Positions 45,501-53,333 of a DNA stretch of 64,000 nucleotides are shown here, one piece after another. The translations under genes and the position numbers were made by a program. Origin of the DNA: Marinobacter sp. LA51 (lineage in GTDB: Bacteria > Pseudomonadota > Gammaproteobacteria > Pseudomonadales > Oleiphilaceae); NCBI RefSeq assembly GCF_030297175.1, contig NZ_AP028070.1:1798001-1862000 (forward strand), given 5' to 3'. Position 1 is the first letter of the stretch. Every line of letters begins with the position of its first letter. The notes beneath the pieces were generated by a model. It was given only the letters and a program-made list of their open reading frames with translations, did no database searches and was not told where the DNA came from.

Positions 45501-45595
45501 TGATTGTATTTGGTCTTGGCGTGGCGACCGTGCTGACGCTCATTGTGTTGCCGGTGGTTTATTGCACGCTGATGCGAATACCGGCTTCCCGGTAA
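42542..45595 (+). CDS. RND efflux permease (AcrB/AcrD/AcrF superfamily)
   Basis: A 1017-residue inner-membrane exporter with twelve membrane segments and two large periplasmic loops. It starts MVDYFLNRKSISWMFALLLA. The TM4 motif reads GMLVDNAIVVTEGM, so the second Asp of the usual DD pair is Asn, while the TM10 Lys is kept in LKNAIVLVEEIK. This places it in the non-HAE1 group often found with two-gene operons. It lies 1 nt after the adaptor stop, under a TetR gene. Confidence 0.94.
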   Translation: MVDYFLNRKSISWMFALLLALGGIQSFFGMGQLEFPEFTLRSAVVTTQYPGVTPLEVEEEVTLPLEKAIQEMPGVDDITSINSDGLSQITVQLEKTVQAHELDQHWDILRRKINDAQSMLPPGVSGSVVNDDFGDVFGLFLTLSGEDYSLKDLEDHADLIQRELQLVDGVAKVSIGGRAQEQIIVALDRDRMRALGISPSYLANLLNAQNTVGNAGHLTSESLSLSVQPSGELDTIPALERLVVGSADSGLIRLRDIAEVQRSFSDSPDLLYHSDGMPALTLAVSFTSGVNVVEVGERLDQRLAELEQRMPLGMTMSTVYNQPAVVEEAVSGFLVNLAQAVGIVIIVLLIFMGLRSGLLMGLILLITILGTFVLMSVHGLQLQKISLGALIIALGMLVDNAIVVTEGMLIGLARGRSKRDAAKEVVAQNKLPLLGATVIAITAFAPIGLSPDTTGEFIGSLFWVLCYSLILSWVTALTLTPFFFDRFFADRADELASGSEQQDPYRGLIFQVFRRMLTVAIRFKYVTIGCALLLLVGVLSVSGQVKNAFFPNATTPLFFVDVWLPEGTDILSTEQVVSELEQQVGQMPEVNQVTSVVGGGAQRFTLTYSPEKRYASYGQLIVETADRDSRQARMEQVIRLLRAEFPNVQYKVQALQVGPSAKASLEARIHGDDPVVLRQLGAKVEAIFRQEQMAESVRISWSNRELALVPEFLDEQARRVGVSRESLHQALLLNNQGERVGIYRDGSDLIPILMRSREGQRFDIENLGAINVWSDEQQAYVSAGNVLSETRTELRDPLIKRRNRQRMLAVYAEPMPLSGETAASVLKRIRPQVDALELPAGYTLEWGGEYETSTEAQTSLFASLPVGLLGMFIISMLLFGSFRQALSIWSIVPLILIGIVGGLVLFGAPFTFMALLGTLSLIGMVLKNAIVLVEEIKIQVEQQSDAFDAVVDAAVSRVRPVLMAAITTMLGMIPLFSDAFFASMAVVIVFGLGVATVLTLIVLPVVYCTLMRIPASR

Positions 45596-45604
45596 CTGAA
45601 AAAA

Positions 45605-45624
45605 CGCCCGTTAACCGAGGCGTG
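45605..45624 (-). terminator. Hairpin with U-tract on the minus strand
   Basis: ACGCC/GGCGT stem with a 10-nt loop. Read on the minus strand it is followed by TTTTTTC. No minus-strand gene ends here, so it may protect the RND operon from antisense transcription, or be chance. Confidence 0.35.
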
Positions 45625-45747
45625 CGGATCAAACGAATTCTGCTAACATAGCTTCCTTACGGTTCTGGCCGGGGTTCTCGTAAGCTATGCGGCCAAGCGA
45701 AGAAAAAAAGGGTTTTAGCGCAGAACCCACCGGGAGCAGGCATCGAT

Positions 45748-47049
45748 ATGGGACAACAACGGGGCGGTGAAGGCCGGGTGATGGAAAGCTCACCCTCGGG
45801 GACGTACGACCGGTTGATTAACCCGGTGCTCGTTGCCGGCTGCATCATCATTCTCGTGAGTTTCGCGGTTCGCGCTTCGTTTGGCTTGTTCCAGCTGCCC
45901 ATTGCACTGGAGTTCGCCTGGCCCAGGGAATCCTTCTCCCTTGCCATCGCCATTCAAAATCTGTTCTGGGGAATTGGTCAGCCGATTTTCGGCGCGTTCG
46001 CGGAGCGCTATGGCGATCGCAAAGCCATTTTCACCGGTGGTGTGGTGTACGTGGTTGGGCTGGTTTTGTCGGCATTTGCCATCACGCCGGGCCAGCATCA
46101 GTTGTTGGAAATACTGGTCGGCTTCGGGATTGCGGGCACCGGCTTTGGCGTCATTCTGGCGGTGGTCGGGCGTGCAGCTTCGGACAAGAACCGGTCTATG
46201 GCGCTGGGCATTGCCACGGCGGCAGGGTCTGCCGGTCAGATCGTCGGGCCACCGGTGGCCCAGTCGCTGTTGAGCCAGATGCCCTGGCAATCGGTGTTCG
46301 TCATCTTCGCCGGGTTTGTTCTGTTGTCCATGTTCGCACTTACGTTGATGCGGGCTCCGAAATCGGCCAAGTCGACCGAGACGGAAGAACCCATGGGCGT
46401 TGTGCTCAAGCGGGCGCTCAAGGATCCCACCTTCTGGTTCATCTTCATCGGCTTCTTCTCCTGCGGTTATCAACTGGCATTCATCACCGCGCATTTTCCA
46501 GCCTTTATCACGGAAATGTGTGGGCCGATAAGCCCGGATAGCATGCTGTATGTGCTGGGTGTGACATCCGCATCGGGGCTCGGCGCCATTTCCATCGCGC
46601 TGATCGGGCTGTTCAACATCGGCGGGACGCTGCTCGCAGGATGGCTGGGGCACAAATATTCGAGAAAGTATCTGCTGGCCACCATCTATCTGTTGCGAAC
46701 CCTGGTATCGGCGGCCTTCATCATGGCGCCGATCACCCCGGAAACCGTCGTCCTGTTCTCGGTGTCGATGGGATCACTCTGGTTGGCAACCGTGCCACTG
46801 ACCTCCGGTTTAGTGGCGCACATCTACGGACTGAAATACATGGGAACACTGTACGGCGTGGTGTTTTTCTCGCACCAGCTTGGTGGCTTCCTGGGTGTAT
46901 GGCTGGGCGGTGCCTTGTACGATCTCTATAACGACTACACGCTGGTCTGGTGGGTTGGTGTGGGAGTAGGGGCGTTGTCTGCGCTGATCCACCTGCCTGT
47001 TAAGGAATTCCCGTGGTCGCAACGGAATAAACTAGCGGTTGCTGCCTGA
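45748..47049 (+). CDS. MFS transporter (OFA / monocarboxylate-type)
   Basis: A 433-residue major facilitator with 12 membrane segments. The opening hydrophobic part VAGCIIILVSFAVRASFGLFQ, the GIGQPIFGAFAERYGDRK motif between TM2 and TM3 and the sixth-to-seventh loop rich in charge are typical of the OFA/MCT-like group. Those members carry oxalate, formate or other monocarboxylates. GGGAG lies 12 nt before the ATG at 45748; an ATG at 45781 is an alternative. It converges with and overlaps the LysR gene by 18 bp. Confidence 0.88.
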   Translation: MGQQRGGEGRVMESSPSGTYDRLINPVLVAGCIIILVSFAVRASFGLFQLPIALEFAWPRESFSLAIAIQNLFWGIGQPIFGAFAERYGDRKAIFTGGVVYVVGLVLSAFAITPGQHQLLEILVGFGIAGTGFGVILAVVGRAASDKNRSMALGIATAAGSAGQIVGPPVAQSLLSQMPWQSVFVIFAGFVLLSMFALTLMRAPKSAKSTETEEPMGVVLKRALKDPTFWFIFIGFFSCGYQLAFITAHFPAFITEMCGPISPDSMLYVLGVTSASGLGAISIALIGLFNIGGTLLAGWLGHKYSRKYLLATIYLLRTLVSAAFIMAPITPETVVLFSVSMGSLWLATVPLTSGLVAHIYGLKYMGTLYGVVFFSHQLGGFLGVWLGGALYDLYNDYTLVWWVGVGVGALSALIHLPVKEFPWSQRNKLAVAA

Positions 47050-47868
47050 AACTGAGCAATGTATTGATTCGACAATTGTCCTGAGAGTTGAAGCTTCGCC
47101 GGCACGGGGATAGACCAGATACGCCGGATAGCTGAACTCGGGTGCGTCCTCGACCCGCTCAAGCAATCCACTTTCCAGATAGGGTTGGGCTACCCGCGTC
47201 CTGAAATAGCCGCTACCTCCATGTGCCAGCAGATGTTGTATGGCCAGTGGCCCCAGGTTAAATGTCAGTCGTGGGCGAGCATTTTCCGGGAAGGCAGCGT
47301 CGTGCTGTTGCCGGAAATGGGGACCCCAGTCCACATATATGTAATCGCCTGATTGTTTCCTGGTTTTCACCAGTACCAGTTTCTCCTCCAGCAACTGTTC
47401 TATTTGCATTCCCGGCCAGTAGTTGGGTTGGTGAACCAGCGCCGCATCCATCACACCTTTTTCCAGCTTGTCGTGAAGAGTCTGAGGTTCGCCAACCTCC
47501 ACTCGCAGAGCGAGAGTGGGCGCGTCCTCTTTCAGCGCTGACAACCAATCAAGCAGCAATGGATTCCACAGACTTGTTTCAGCACCGAGTGTGACAACCC
47601 TGTCGGCCCCGTCTGGGAGCGGAAGTTCCCGGCGGGCGGCATCCCAGGTTTGAACCAGTTGGCTGGCACGCCCTGCAAAACGTTCACCATCCGCTGTCAA
47701 CGAGGCGCCACTGCGATTGCGAATGAAGAGACGACAACCCAGCTGGGCCTCGAGGTTCTTGATGCGAGCAGTGACGGTCGTTTGTGTAATGTGAAGCCTT
47801 TCTGCCGCCGCGATAAAACTGCCCGTTCGGACGATTTCCAGAAAGGTGCGGGCGAGCTCGATGTCCAC
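47032..47868 (-). CDS. LysR-family transcriptional regulator
   Basis: A 278-residue LysR protein starting MDIELARTFLEIVRTGSF, with HTH ERLHITQTTVTARIKNLEAQLG. The stop lies inside the 3' end of the convergent MFS gene (18-bp overlap), so antisense effects are possible. The promoter region upstream (47869-48018) has AT-rich DNA. No target is obvious beyond the MFS gene. Confidence 0.88.
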   Translation of the reverse strand: MDIELARTFLEIVRTGSFIAAAERLHITQTTVTARIKNLEAQLGCRLFIRNRSGASLTADGERFAGRASQLVQTWDAARRELPLPDGADRVVTLGAETSLWNPLLLDWLSALKEDAPTLALRVEVGEPQTLHDKLEKGVMDAALVHQPNYWPGMQIEQLLEEKLVLVKTRKQSGDYIYVDWGPHFRQQHDAAFPENARPRLTFNLGPLAIQHLLAHGGSGYFRTRVAQPYLESGLLERVEDAPEFSYPAYLVYPRAGEASTLRTIVESIHCSVSGSNR

Positions 47869-48018
47869 AATCGTTACCTATCCTCCACGATTTTTGTATC
47901 AGTGATACTGATATTAAAGCCAAAAACAATTCATTATCACAAATATAAAGCGCGCTCCATACTGGGGTCCGATTTCCAAACATGAGCTAAAAGATCACGG
48001 ATCATAGGTGATTAATCG

Positions 48019-48234
48019 ATGAACAGATTACTGACAGGAGCCAATTGGGGACTAGCTATATCGGTAACAGCATTGTGTGCGACAGTGTTTGTTGCGTACT
48101 GGTGGGCGGCGAATTTATCGCTTGCGGGCCAGATCCTGATGCACCTCTCAATTCCACTGTGGGCGGCTGGTCTGAAAATCTTCTATGTAATGAGAATAGC
48201 GGCTCTCAGGAAGATCGAATTGGGTATCGAATAG
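48019..48234 (+). CDS. Small membrane protein, hypothetical
   Basis: A 71-residue protein with two hydrophobic segments (about residues 9-31 and 37-57) and a basic C-terminus with AALRKIELG. It is likely an inner-membrane protein with both ends in the cytoplasm. AGGTGA lies about 9 nt before the ATG. I do not recognise it; many gammaproteobacteria carry such short two-helix proteins. It is upstream of a phosphoesterase, gap 69 bp. Confidence 0.7.
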   Translation: MNRLLTGANWGLAISVTALCATVFVAYWWAANLSLAGQILMHLSIPLWAAGLKIFYVMRIAALRKIELGIE

Positions 48235-48303
48235 GGTTTCTGGTGTTCTGGAAGAGGAGCCTTTGGTTTAATAGGAAAAATCCTACTTTGCGGTAAACGC
48301 CTG

Positions 48304-48936
48304 ATGAAACTTGTCTGCCTTTCCGATACCCATAGCCTACACCGTCGTTTAGTGGATATTCCGGAAGGGGATGTTCTTATCCATGCTGGGGATTCACTGG
48401 GCCAAGGGACATTGGACAACCTGGAGGACCTTAACGATTGGCTCGGTGAGTTGCCACATCGCCATAAGATTGTTATTGCAGGCAACCATGACTGGGCGTT
48501 CCAAGAGATTCCTGAGTTGGCCCGCGCGACGCTAACCAATGCTCTTTACCTGGAAGACAGCGGCGTGGAGATTGAGGGGGTCAGGTTCTGGGGATCGCCG
48601 TGGACTCCAGCGTTTCTGGACTGGGCCTTTATGCTGGAGCGAGGACAACCCCTCCATGAGAAATGGAAGCAAATTCCCGATAATACGGATGTTCTCATCA
48701 CCCATGGCCCTCCCAAAGGCATTGGGGATGAAGTCGATATGGGGTTTGGTGTTGAAAATGTTGGCTGTCTCGACCTTCTTGCTCGAGTAGAAAAATTGTC
48801 GCTTAAAGCCCATATCTTTGGGCACATTCATGAGGGCTATGGCGTAGAGAAAAAAGGCGTAACTCAAATGGTCAACGCCAGCACCTGCACGGTCAGATAT
48901 GAGCCAACAAATCCACCTGTTGTGCTCGAGCTCTGA
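48304..48936 (+). CDS. Metallophosphoesterase
   Basis: A 210-residue calcineurin-like phosphoesterase binding two metal ions. The motifs are in order: DTH at residues 8-10, HAGDS, GNHDWAF, THGPP and GHIHEGYG. It resembles the eukaryotic-like MPPED (C1039.02) group, whose substrates include cyclic nucleotides, but the real substrate is unknown. No clear operon partner; the preceding small membrane protein gene is 69 bp upstream. Confidence 0.92.
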   Translation: MKLVCLSDTHSLHRRLVDIPEGDVLIHAGDSLGQGTLDNLEDLNDWLGELPHRHKIVIAGNHDWAFQEIPELARATLTNALYLEDSGVEIEGVRFWGSPWTPAFLDWAFMLERGQPLHEKWKQIPDNTDVLITHGPPKGIGDEVDMGFGVENVGCLDLLARVEKLSLKAHIFGHIHEGYGVEKKGVTQMVNASTCTVRYEPTNPPVVLEL

Positions 48937-48979
48937 ATCCCGGCAAATATTCTATTCCCCTGATCACTCGCCATACCCG

Positions 48980-50293
48980 CTAGCGAGTGCGGATCAACTT
49001 CTCCAGCAGGTCGGTCACAGGCCGCTCTTCCAGAGTGTCAATCACTGCTTCCAGCTCCGCAGCAACCTCGGCGCCCAGCACGGGCTCTGCCAGTGCGCGG
49101 TATTTTGCGCGAATCTCGTCGTCGCCGAGCGGAGTGTGGGGGTCTCCCCGGGCTTCCATTGCGTCGCTGTGCCAGGTTTGGCCGTCATCCAGAACGAGAG
49201 TTGCCCGGGCCCAGCGGCGTGCCGGGAAGGCCGCGTTGAAGGCTTCGGACTCGGCGATTTCAACTCGGCTTGCCAGTTCAGTGATTAATGTATCGCCCAG
49301 CGCGGTGGTGATACCGTCGGTATCAATTGTCCCCCGGGCCAAGGCGCAGGCGACCGACCAGGGCAAACTGTACTGGGCCTGCTCGGTATCAAGCGGCGTT
49401 CGGGTGTGTAGGCGCTTGGCTTCGTGAAACGTTTCAATTTCGATCCGCGCGATTCGGGCCGGATCGACATCTAATGGCCGAATCGCGAGTGCGGCTTCTA
49501 CCGCCGGTTGCGCCCAACGGCACACCGGGTAGGCTTTGAAGTACTGTTCATGGAGGTACCAACGCTGGCCCAGATCAGCCCAGACTGATTGTTGTTCCGG
49601 ATCGGTGACTGTCACCGCCGGTGCACCGGTAAAACCGTCGGCAGCCAACAGCGCGGCAGATACTCCGGCCAGGGCTCCCCATCCGGAACCGTCTTTGAGC
49701 ATGGTGGGGTGATCAATGCAGCGCATCATTTGACTGCGGGGGCCATAGAATTCCGCGATACCAAGCGCATGGTGCAGAGTATCGCGATCCGATCCCAGCA
49801 GGCGAGAACACACGGCCGCCACAGCTAGCCCGTTCCAGGCACCGGAGGTGTGGTAGTCATCTGCGGATTGGTGCAGGGCAATACCGGCGCGGGTGGCCAC
49901 TTCATAACCTAGAACCATCAGCCCCAGAAACTCTCGCCCGGACAAGGAATTCACGGCCGGTAGGGCCAGCAGGCCGGGCAGTACCGCTACCCCTACGTGC
50001 CCTTTGGTAAGTACCTGACCATCGTGTGCGTCCAGCGCATCAATCAGCCAGGCGCCATGCAATGCAACACCGGCCGGAGAAGCCTGGCAATTAGCAAACA
50101 GCAACGGGCGGTCGCCGCCGTATTGGCTTAGTGTGAACCGGCGTGCCTTGTCTGCCAGTGGTGTAGCGGTGGCACCAGCGGCTACACCGATGAGGTCCAT
50201 CAGGCAGCGTTTGGCATGAGCGATCTGCTCCGGGCCCAGCATGTCTGGAGTGAAAGACTGAATCCAGTCGAGAGGTTGAATATTGGTGCGCAT
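48980..50293 (-). CDS. MmgE/PrpD family protein
   Basis: A 437-residue protein of the 2-methylcitrate dehydratase / cis-aconitate decarboxylase fold. Markers are the large all-alpha N-terminal domain with LMDLIGVAAGATATPLADKA and LDAHDGQVLTKGHVGVAVLPGLLAL, and the HEQYFKAYPVCRWAQPAVEA segment. No prp genes adjoin, so a true methylcitrate role is doubtful; a dehydratase, decarboxylase or racemase of a small acid is likely. It is transcribed away from the Tmp-like pair, across a 243-bp divergent gap. Confidence 0.88.
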   Translation of the reverse strand: MRTNIQPLDWIQSFTPDMLGPEQIAHAKRCLMDLIGVAAGATATPLADKARRFTLSQYGGDRPLLFANCQASPAGVALHGAWLIDALDAHDGQVLTKGHVGVAVLPGLLALPAVNSLSGREFLGLMVLGYEVATRAGIALHQSADDYHTSGAWNGLAVAAVCSRLLGSDRDTLHHALGIAEFYGPRSQMMRCIDHPTMLKDGSGWGALAGVSAALLAADGFTGAPAVTVTDPEQQSVWADLGQRWYLHEQYFKAYPVCRWAQPAVEAALAIRPLDVDPARIARIEIETFHEAKRLHTRTPLDTEQAQYSLPWSVACALARGTIDTDGITTALGDTLITELASRVEIAESEAFNAAFPARRWARATLVLDDGQTWHSDAMEARGDPHTPLGDDEIRAKYRALAEPVLGAEVAAELEAVIDTLEERPVTDLLEKLIRTR

Positions 50294-50536
50294 GAGAAAC
50301 TTGGTTCAAATCGGAGGATGTGCGTCGGGCTCGGAGTTGGCCCGGCGAGGCCTGTATCCTACATTTCGGAAACGGACTTCGCTAGATTACCAATCGAAGC
50401 GTGAAGGCTTACCAGTCCCCCTATAAAGAAATTGCATGCACGTCGATAACAATCCGGCCCTACTAAGCCCCACCAAGAGCTCTTCATACTAGGGCCCAAT
50501 CCCATCCCGTAATTGATACCGAAATAGAGGCCGGAT

Positions 50537-51670
50537 ATGTCGAGCACTATAGAGCTTGTTGTCTGTGAACAACCGCCATCAGTTGTCGTTCGCGGCTACG
50601 AGACCACCCAGGAGTTGAGTCCACTGTGGTTGCGTGAACGCACTCAGGCGCCAGATCAACTAGAGCCTATGACACAGCAGCGCTTATTCGACTCTCACGC
50701 TATCGATTCAACGCTGACACTGGAGAGCGCGACACGGGTTGATGACAAACATGCCGCATTGGTTTTCAGTGATGGTCATCGTGAGACGTACGATTTACGG
50801 TTTTTAACCGGCGAGCTTAGCGATACAGCGGTGTTTCCTGCGCCTGAGCCTTGGGACGCTGAGCTGGATCAAGGTCATGCGACGTTTGATTGGCAGCGGG
50901 TTCGTAAGGAATCGAGTTATTTCCGTTCCTCGCTTGATGCCTATCTACGCTTTGGTTACATAATTCTTCACGGCGTTCCGACTGATCCTGAGCGGATTCT
51001 TGAAGTAGGCCGCCACTTTGGATACATCAAAGAGACCAATTTTGGCCGCTATTTCGAGGTCTACTCGCGACCTTCAGGTAACGACCTGGCCTACCGTAGC
51101 GTCGCGCTGGGACCACACACGGATAACCCGTATCGAAGCCCGGTTCCGGGTATTCAGTTGCTTCACTGCCTGGTAAACAACACGTCCGGCGGTCTCTCAA
51201 CGCTGGCCGACAGCCTCAAAGTACTGCAACAGCTTCGCACTGAGCACCCCGAAGGTTACGAGTTGCTCAAAGATACTCCAGTCCGGTTCCGATTTGTGGA
51301 CGCCGGAACCGAGCTGATTACCCAACGCGCCATGATCCAGACGAACGACGAGGGCGAGCCAACCGGCGTCCACTACAGCCCTCGGCTGGACGCTCTGCCG
51401 TTTCTGACCGACACCGAGACTCGACAATTTCATCAGGCACGTCAGCGGCTGGGAGAATTATTGACTGATCCGGCTTACGAGGTTCGCTTTGCATTACAAG
51501 CGGGGGAGCTGATCCTGTTTGATAACAGCCGAGTTCTGCACGGCCGAACCAGCTACGATTCTAATGAAGGGCATAGGCATGTCCAGGGCTGTTATCTTGA
51601 TAGTGACGGGCCTCGTGAGCGCTTTGCCAGCTTACTGAAAAGTTCGGAACCAAAAGGAGAGGTGGCCTGA
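50537..51670 (+). CDS. tmpA: TmpA-like 2-oxoglutarate/Fe(II) dioxygenase, probable 2-trimethylaminoethylphosphonate hydroxylase
   Basis: A 377-residue non-haem iron dioxygenase of the gamma-butyrobetaine hydroxylase/TauD superfamily. The facial triad is His194-x-Asp196 (LGPHTDNPYR) and His335 (RVLHGRTSYD), with the oxoglutarate-binding Arg likely at 347. The N-terminal domain resembles the DUF971 domain of BBOX but lacks its zinc cysteines, as I recall for TmpA. It is directly abutted by an HD-type diiron oxygenase gene, the pairing known from TmpA/TmpB. TmpA hydroxylates the carbon next to phosphorus of trimethylaminoethylphosphonate. A BBOX/TMLH-type carnitine role is the alternative, without the partner. 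Confidence 0.8.
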   Translation: MSSTIELVVCEQPPSVVVRGYETTQELSPLWLRERTQAPDQLEPMTQQRLFDSHAIDSTLTLESATRVDDKHAALVFSDGHRETYDLRFLTGELSDTAVFPAPEPWDAELDQGHATFDWQRVRKESSYFRSSLDAYLRFGYIILHGVPTDPERILEVGRHFGYIKETNFGRYFEVYSRPSGNDLAYRSVALGPHTDNPYRSPVPGIQLLHCLVNNTSGGLSTLADSLKVLQQLRTEHPEGYELLKDTPVRFRFVDAGTELITQRAMIQTNDEGEPTGVHYSPRLDALPFLTDTETRQFHQARQRLGELLTDPAYEVRFALQAGELILFDNSRVLHGRTSYDSNEGHRHVQGCYLDSDGPRERFASLLKSSEPKGEVA

Positions 51671-52264
51671 ATGAAAACGGTGTCGTTCCGACAAATGAAA
51701 GAGGGTACGAGGGAAGACTATGTCTTTCTTGATGGCCTGGAAGAGGAGTTCAACAAGGGGCTTGTAGACCGCCTGCTTCATGCCCTCCGCAGCCTGGAGC
51801 ACAGTTTAAGCGGCTATCAGGTGAGTCGACTGGAACACTCGCTTCAATCTGCATCCCGGGCAGAAGCCGATGGCGCTGACGAAGAAATGATCATTGCCGC
51901 GCTGCTTCATGATCTGGGTGATGACCTTGCGCCATACAACCATTCCCAACTGGCTGCATCGATCATTCGTCCTTACGTTCGTGCAGAAGTGACCTGGGTG
52001 GTACAGCACCACGGCGTGTTCCAGTCGTATTACTACGCTCATCACTTTGGAGAAAATCCAAACGAACGGGATCGTTACCGTAACCACCCCTGGTACCGGA
52101 CCTGCGTAGAGTTCTGCGAACGATATGACCAGGCATCGTTCGATCCAGATTACCCGACGTCGCCTCTAGCTCATTTTGAGCCAATGTTGCGGCGGATATT
52201 TTCCCGCAAACCGTTCGACCCAGAAGTGATTGGTGAAGAAGATCCGCTGGTTGAGGAATCCTAA
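51671..52264 (+). CDS. tmpB: TmpB/PhnZ-like HD-domain diiron phosphonate oxygenase
   Basis: A 197-residue HD-fold protein. It has the metal ligands expected of PhnZ-type mixed-valent diiron oxygenases: His56 (LEHSLQSA), His80-Asp81 (LLHDLGDD), His91, His113/114 (VQHHG) and Asp near 153-158. Tyr49 before RLEHSLQ matches the substrate-sensing Tyr region of PhnZ. With TmpA it would split the hydroxylated phosphonate into glycine betaine and phosphate. It starts right after the tmpA stop (TGAATG), with AAGGAG inside tmpA, so translation is coupled. A nucleotidase role is unlikely given the Tyr-HSLQ context. Confidence 0.8.
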   Translation: MKTVSFRQMKEGTREDYVFLDGLEEEFNKGLVDRLLHALRSLEHSLSGYQVSRLEHSLQSASRAEADGADEEMIIAALLHDLGDDLAPYNHSQLAASIIRPYVRAEVTWVVQHHGVFQSYYYAHHFGENPNERDRYRNHPWYRTCVEFCERYDQASFDPDYPTSPLAHFEPMLRRIFSRKPFDPEVIGEEDPLVEES

Positions 52265-52329
52265 CCAGGCCAAAGGTTAACCGGAATAGTCCTGAGGACT
52301 GAAGGGGCCCTCCTTTATAGGATAAGGCG

Positions 52330-53238
52330 CTAGATTATTGGCTGGTGGGCTGCGTCGATCAGCCAATCGCCCACCGGGCCGGCAATCGCACTGCGATGGT
52401 GCTTGGTACTTAGCCAGTAGCCGTAGTCCTTGCGGGTCACCCGGGGACCCAGCGCGACCAACTCGCCGCTGGCCAGATAATCCCCAACCAGTGGTGTCCA
52501 GCCTAACGCTACGCCTTCACCGGCCAAAGCTGCGTTCAATAGAAGGGCGTAGTTATGATATGCAAAGACATCGTCTCTGGGCGCCAGGTTCATACCGGCT
52601 AAACGAGCCCATTGAACCCAATCGAGCCAGCGTGGATCTTTGATGTCCTGATGAAGCAAGGTGAGCTGTTGCAGAACCGATAAGGTCAGGGTTTTGTGTA
52701 GCCTGTGCCGGCGGGCGTAGTCAGGACTGCAAATCGGAAACACCGCTTCACTGGCAACGAGCTGGGCGGCGTCTTGGGGCACGTAAGGGCCGAACCGTAT
52801 CGCGATGTCGGCAGCTTGCAGTTCGGGATCATCAGCCCGGTCAACGGGCATCAATCTGAAACTGCGATCCGGAAATGCACGTTTCAAAGCAGGGAGGCGT
52901 GGCAGCAACCATAGGTGGGTAAATCCGGACCCGGCGGCAATAACCAGTGAGGGTGACGGGTTGTGGCTGCTGTGAATCAGGTGTTCACAGGCCTCTTGAA
53001 TGTCCTTCAGGCCGGGAGCTATTTCTCGATAGAATCGCTCGCCGTGAGCAGTAAGCTCCAACCGTCCGCCACGGCGATCAAACAGTGGTACGCCCAGGGT
53101 TTCCTCAAGCACTCGAATCCGCTGTGAGATGGTGGGTTGAGTCGCACGCTCCTCATCTGCCGCGGCGGTCATTGAGCCCAGCCTGGCAGTTGCCTCGAAA
53201 GCAATCAGAGATGGCATGGAGGGTTTCTTTCGGATCAC
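52330..53238 (-). CDS. LysR-family regulator (GcvA-like), next to tmpAB
   Basis: A 302-residue LysR protein starting MIRKKPSMPSLIAFEATARLGS, of the GcvA/AmpR branch. Its HTH is TAAADEERATQPTISQRIRVLEE, read here as two halves around ERATQ. It converges on tmpB, with 65 bp between stops. As the only regulator next to the pair it may control phosphonate use, but it is not divergent from tmpA, so this is a guess. Confidence 0.85.
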   Translation of the reverse strand: MIRKKPSMPSLIAFEATARLGSMTAAADEERATQPTISQRIRVLEETLGVPLFDRRGGRLELTAHGERFYREIAPGLKDIQEACEHLIHSSHNPSPSLVIAAGSGFTHLWLLPRLPALKRAFPDRSFRLMPVDRADDPELQAADIAIRFGPYVPQDAAQLVASEAVFPICSPDYARRHRLHKTLTLSVLQQLTLLHQDIKDPRWLDWVQWARLAGMNLAPRDDVFAYHNYALLLNAALAGEGVALGWTPLVGDYLASGELVALGPRVTRKDYGYWLSTKHHRSAIAGPVGDWLIDAAHQPII

Positions 53239-53333
53239 CGGCGAGCCTTACCTTTCCGGAAGCTGTATTTCGTGAACCCGTTAGAATACGGAACAAGTCC
53301 CTAATTCTCCACACCGATTGGCGGCCTTACCTA

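Noticed and set aside
48980..50293. prpD (2-methylcitrate dehydratase) proper
   Set aside because: No prpB/prpC/acnD neighbours, so only the family name MmgE/PrpD is used.
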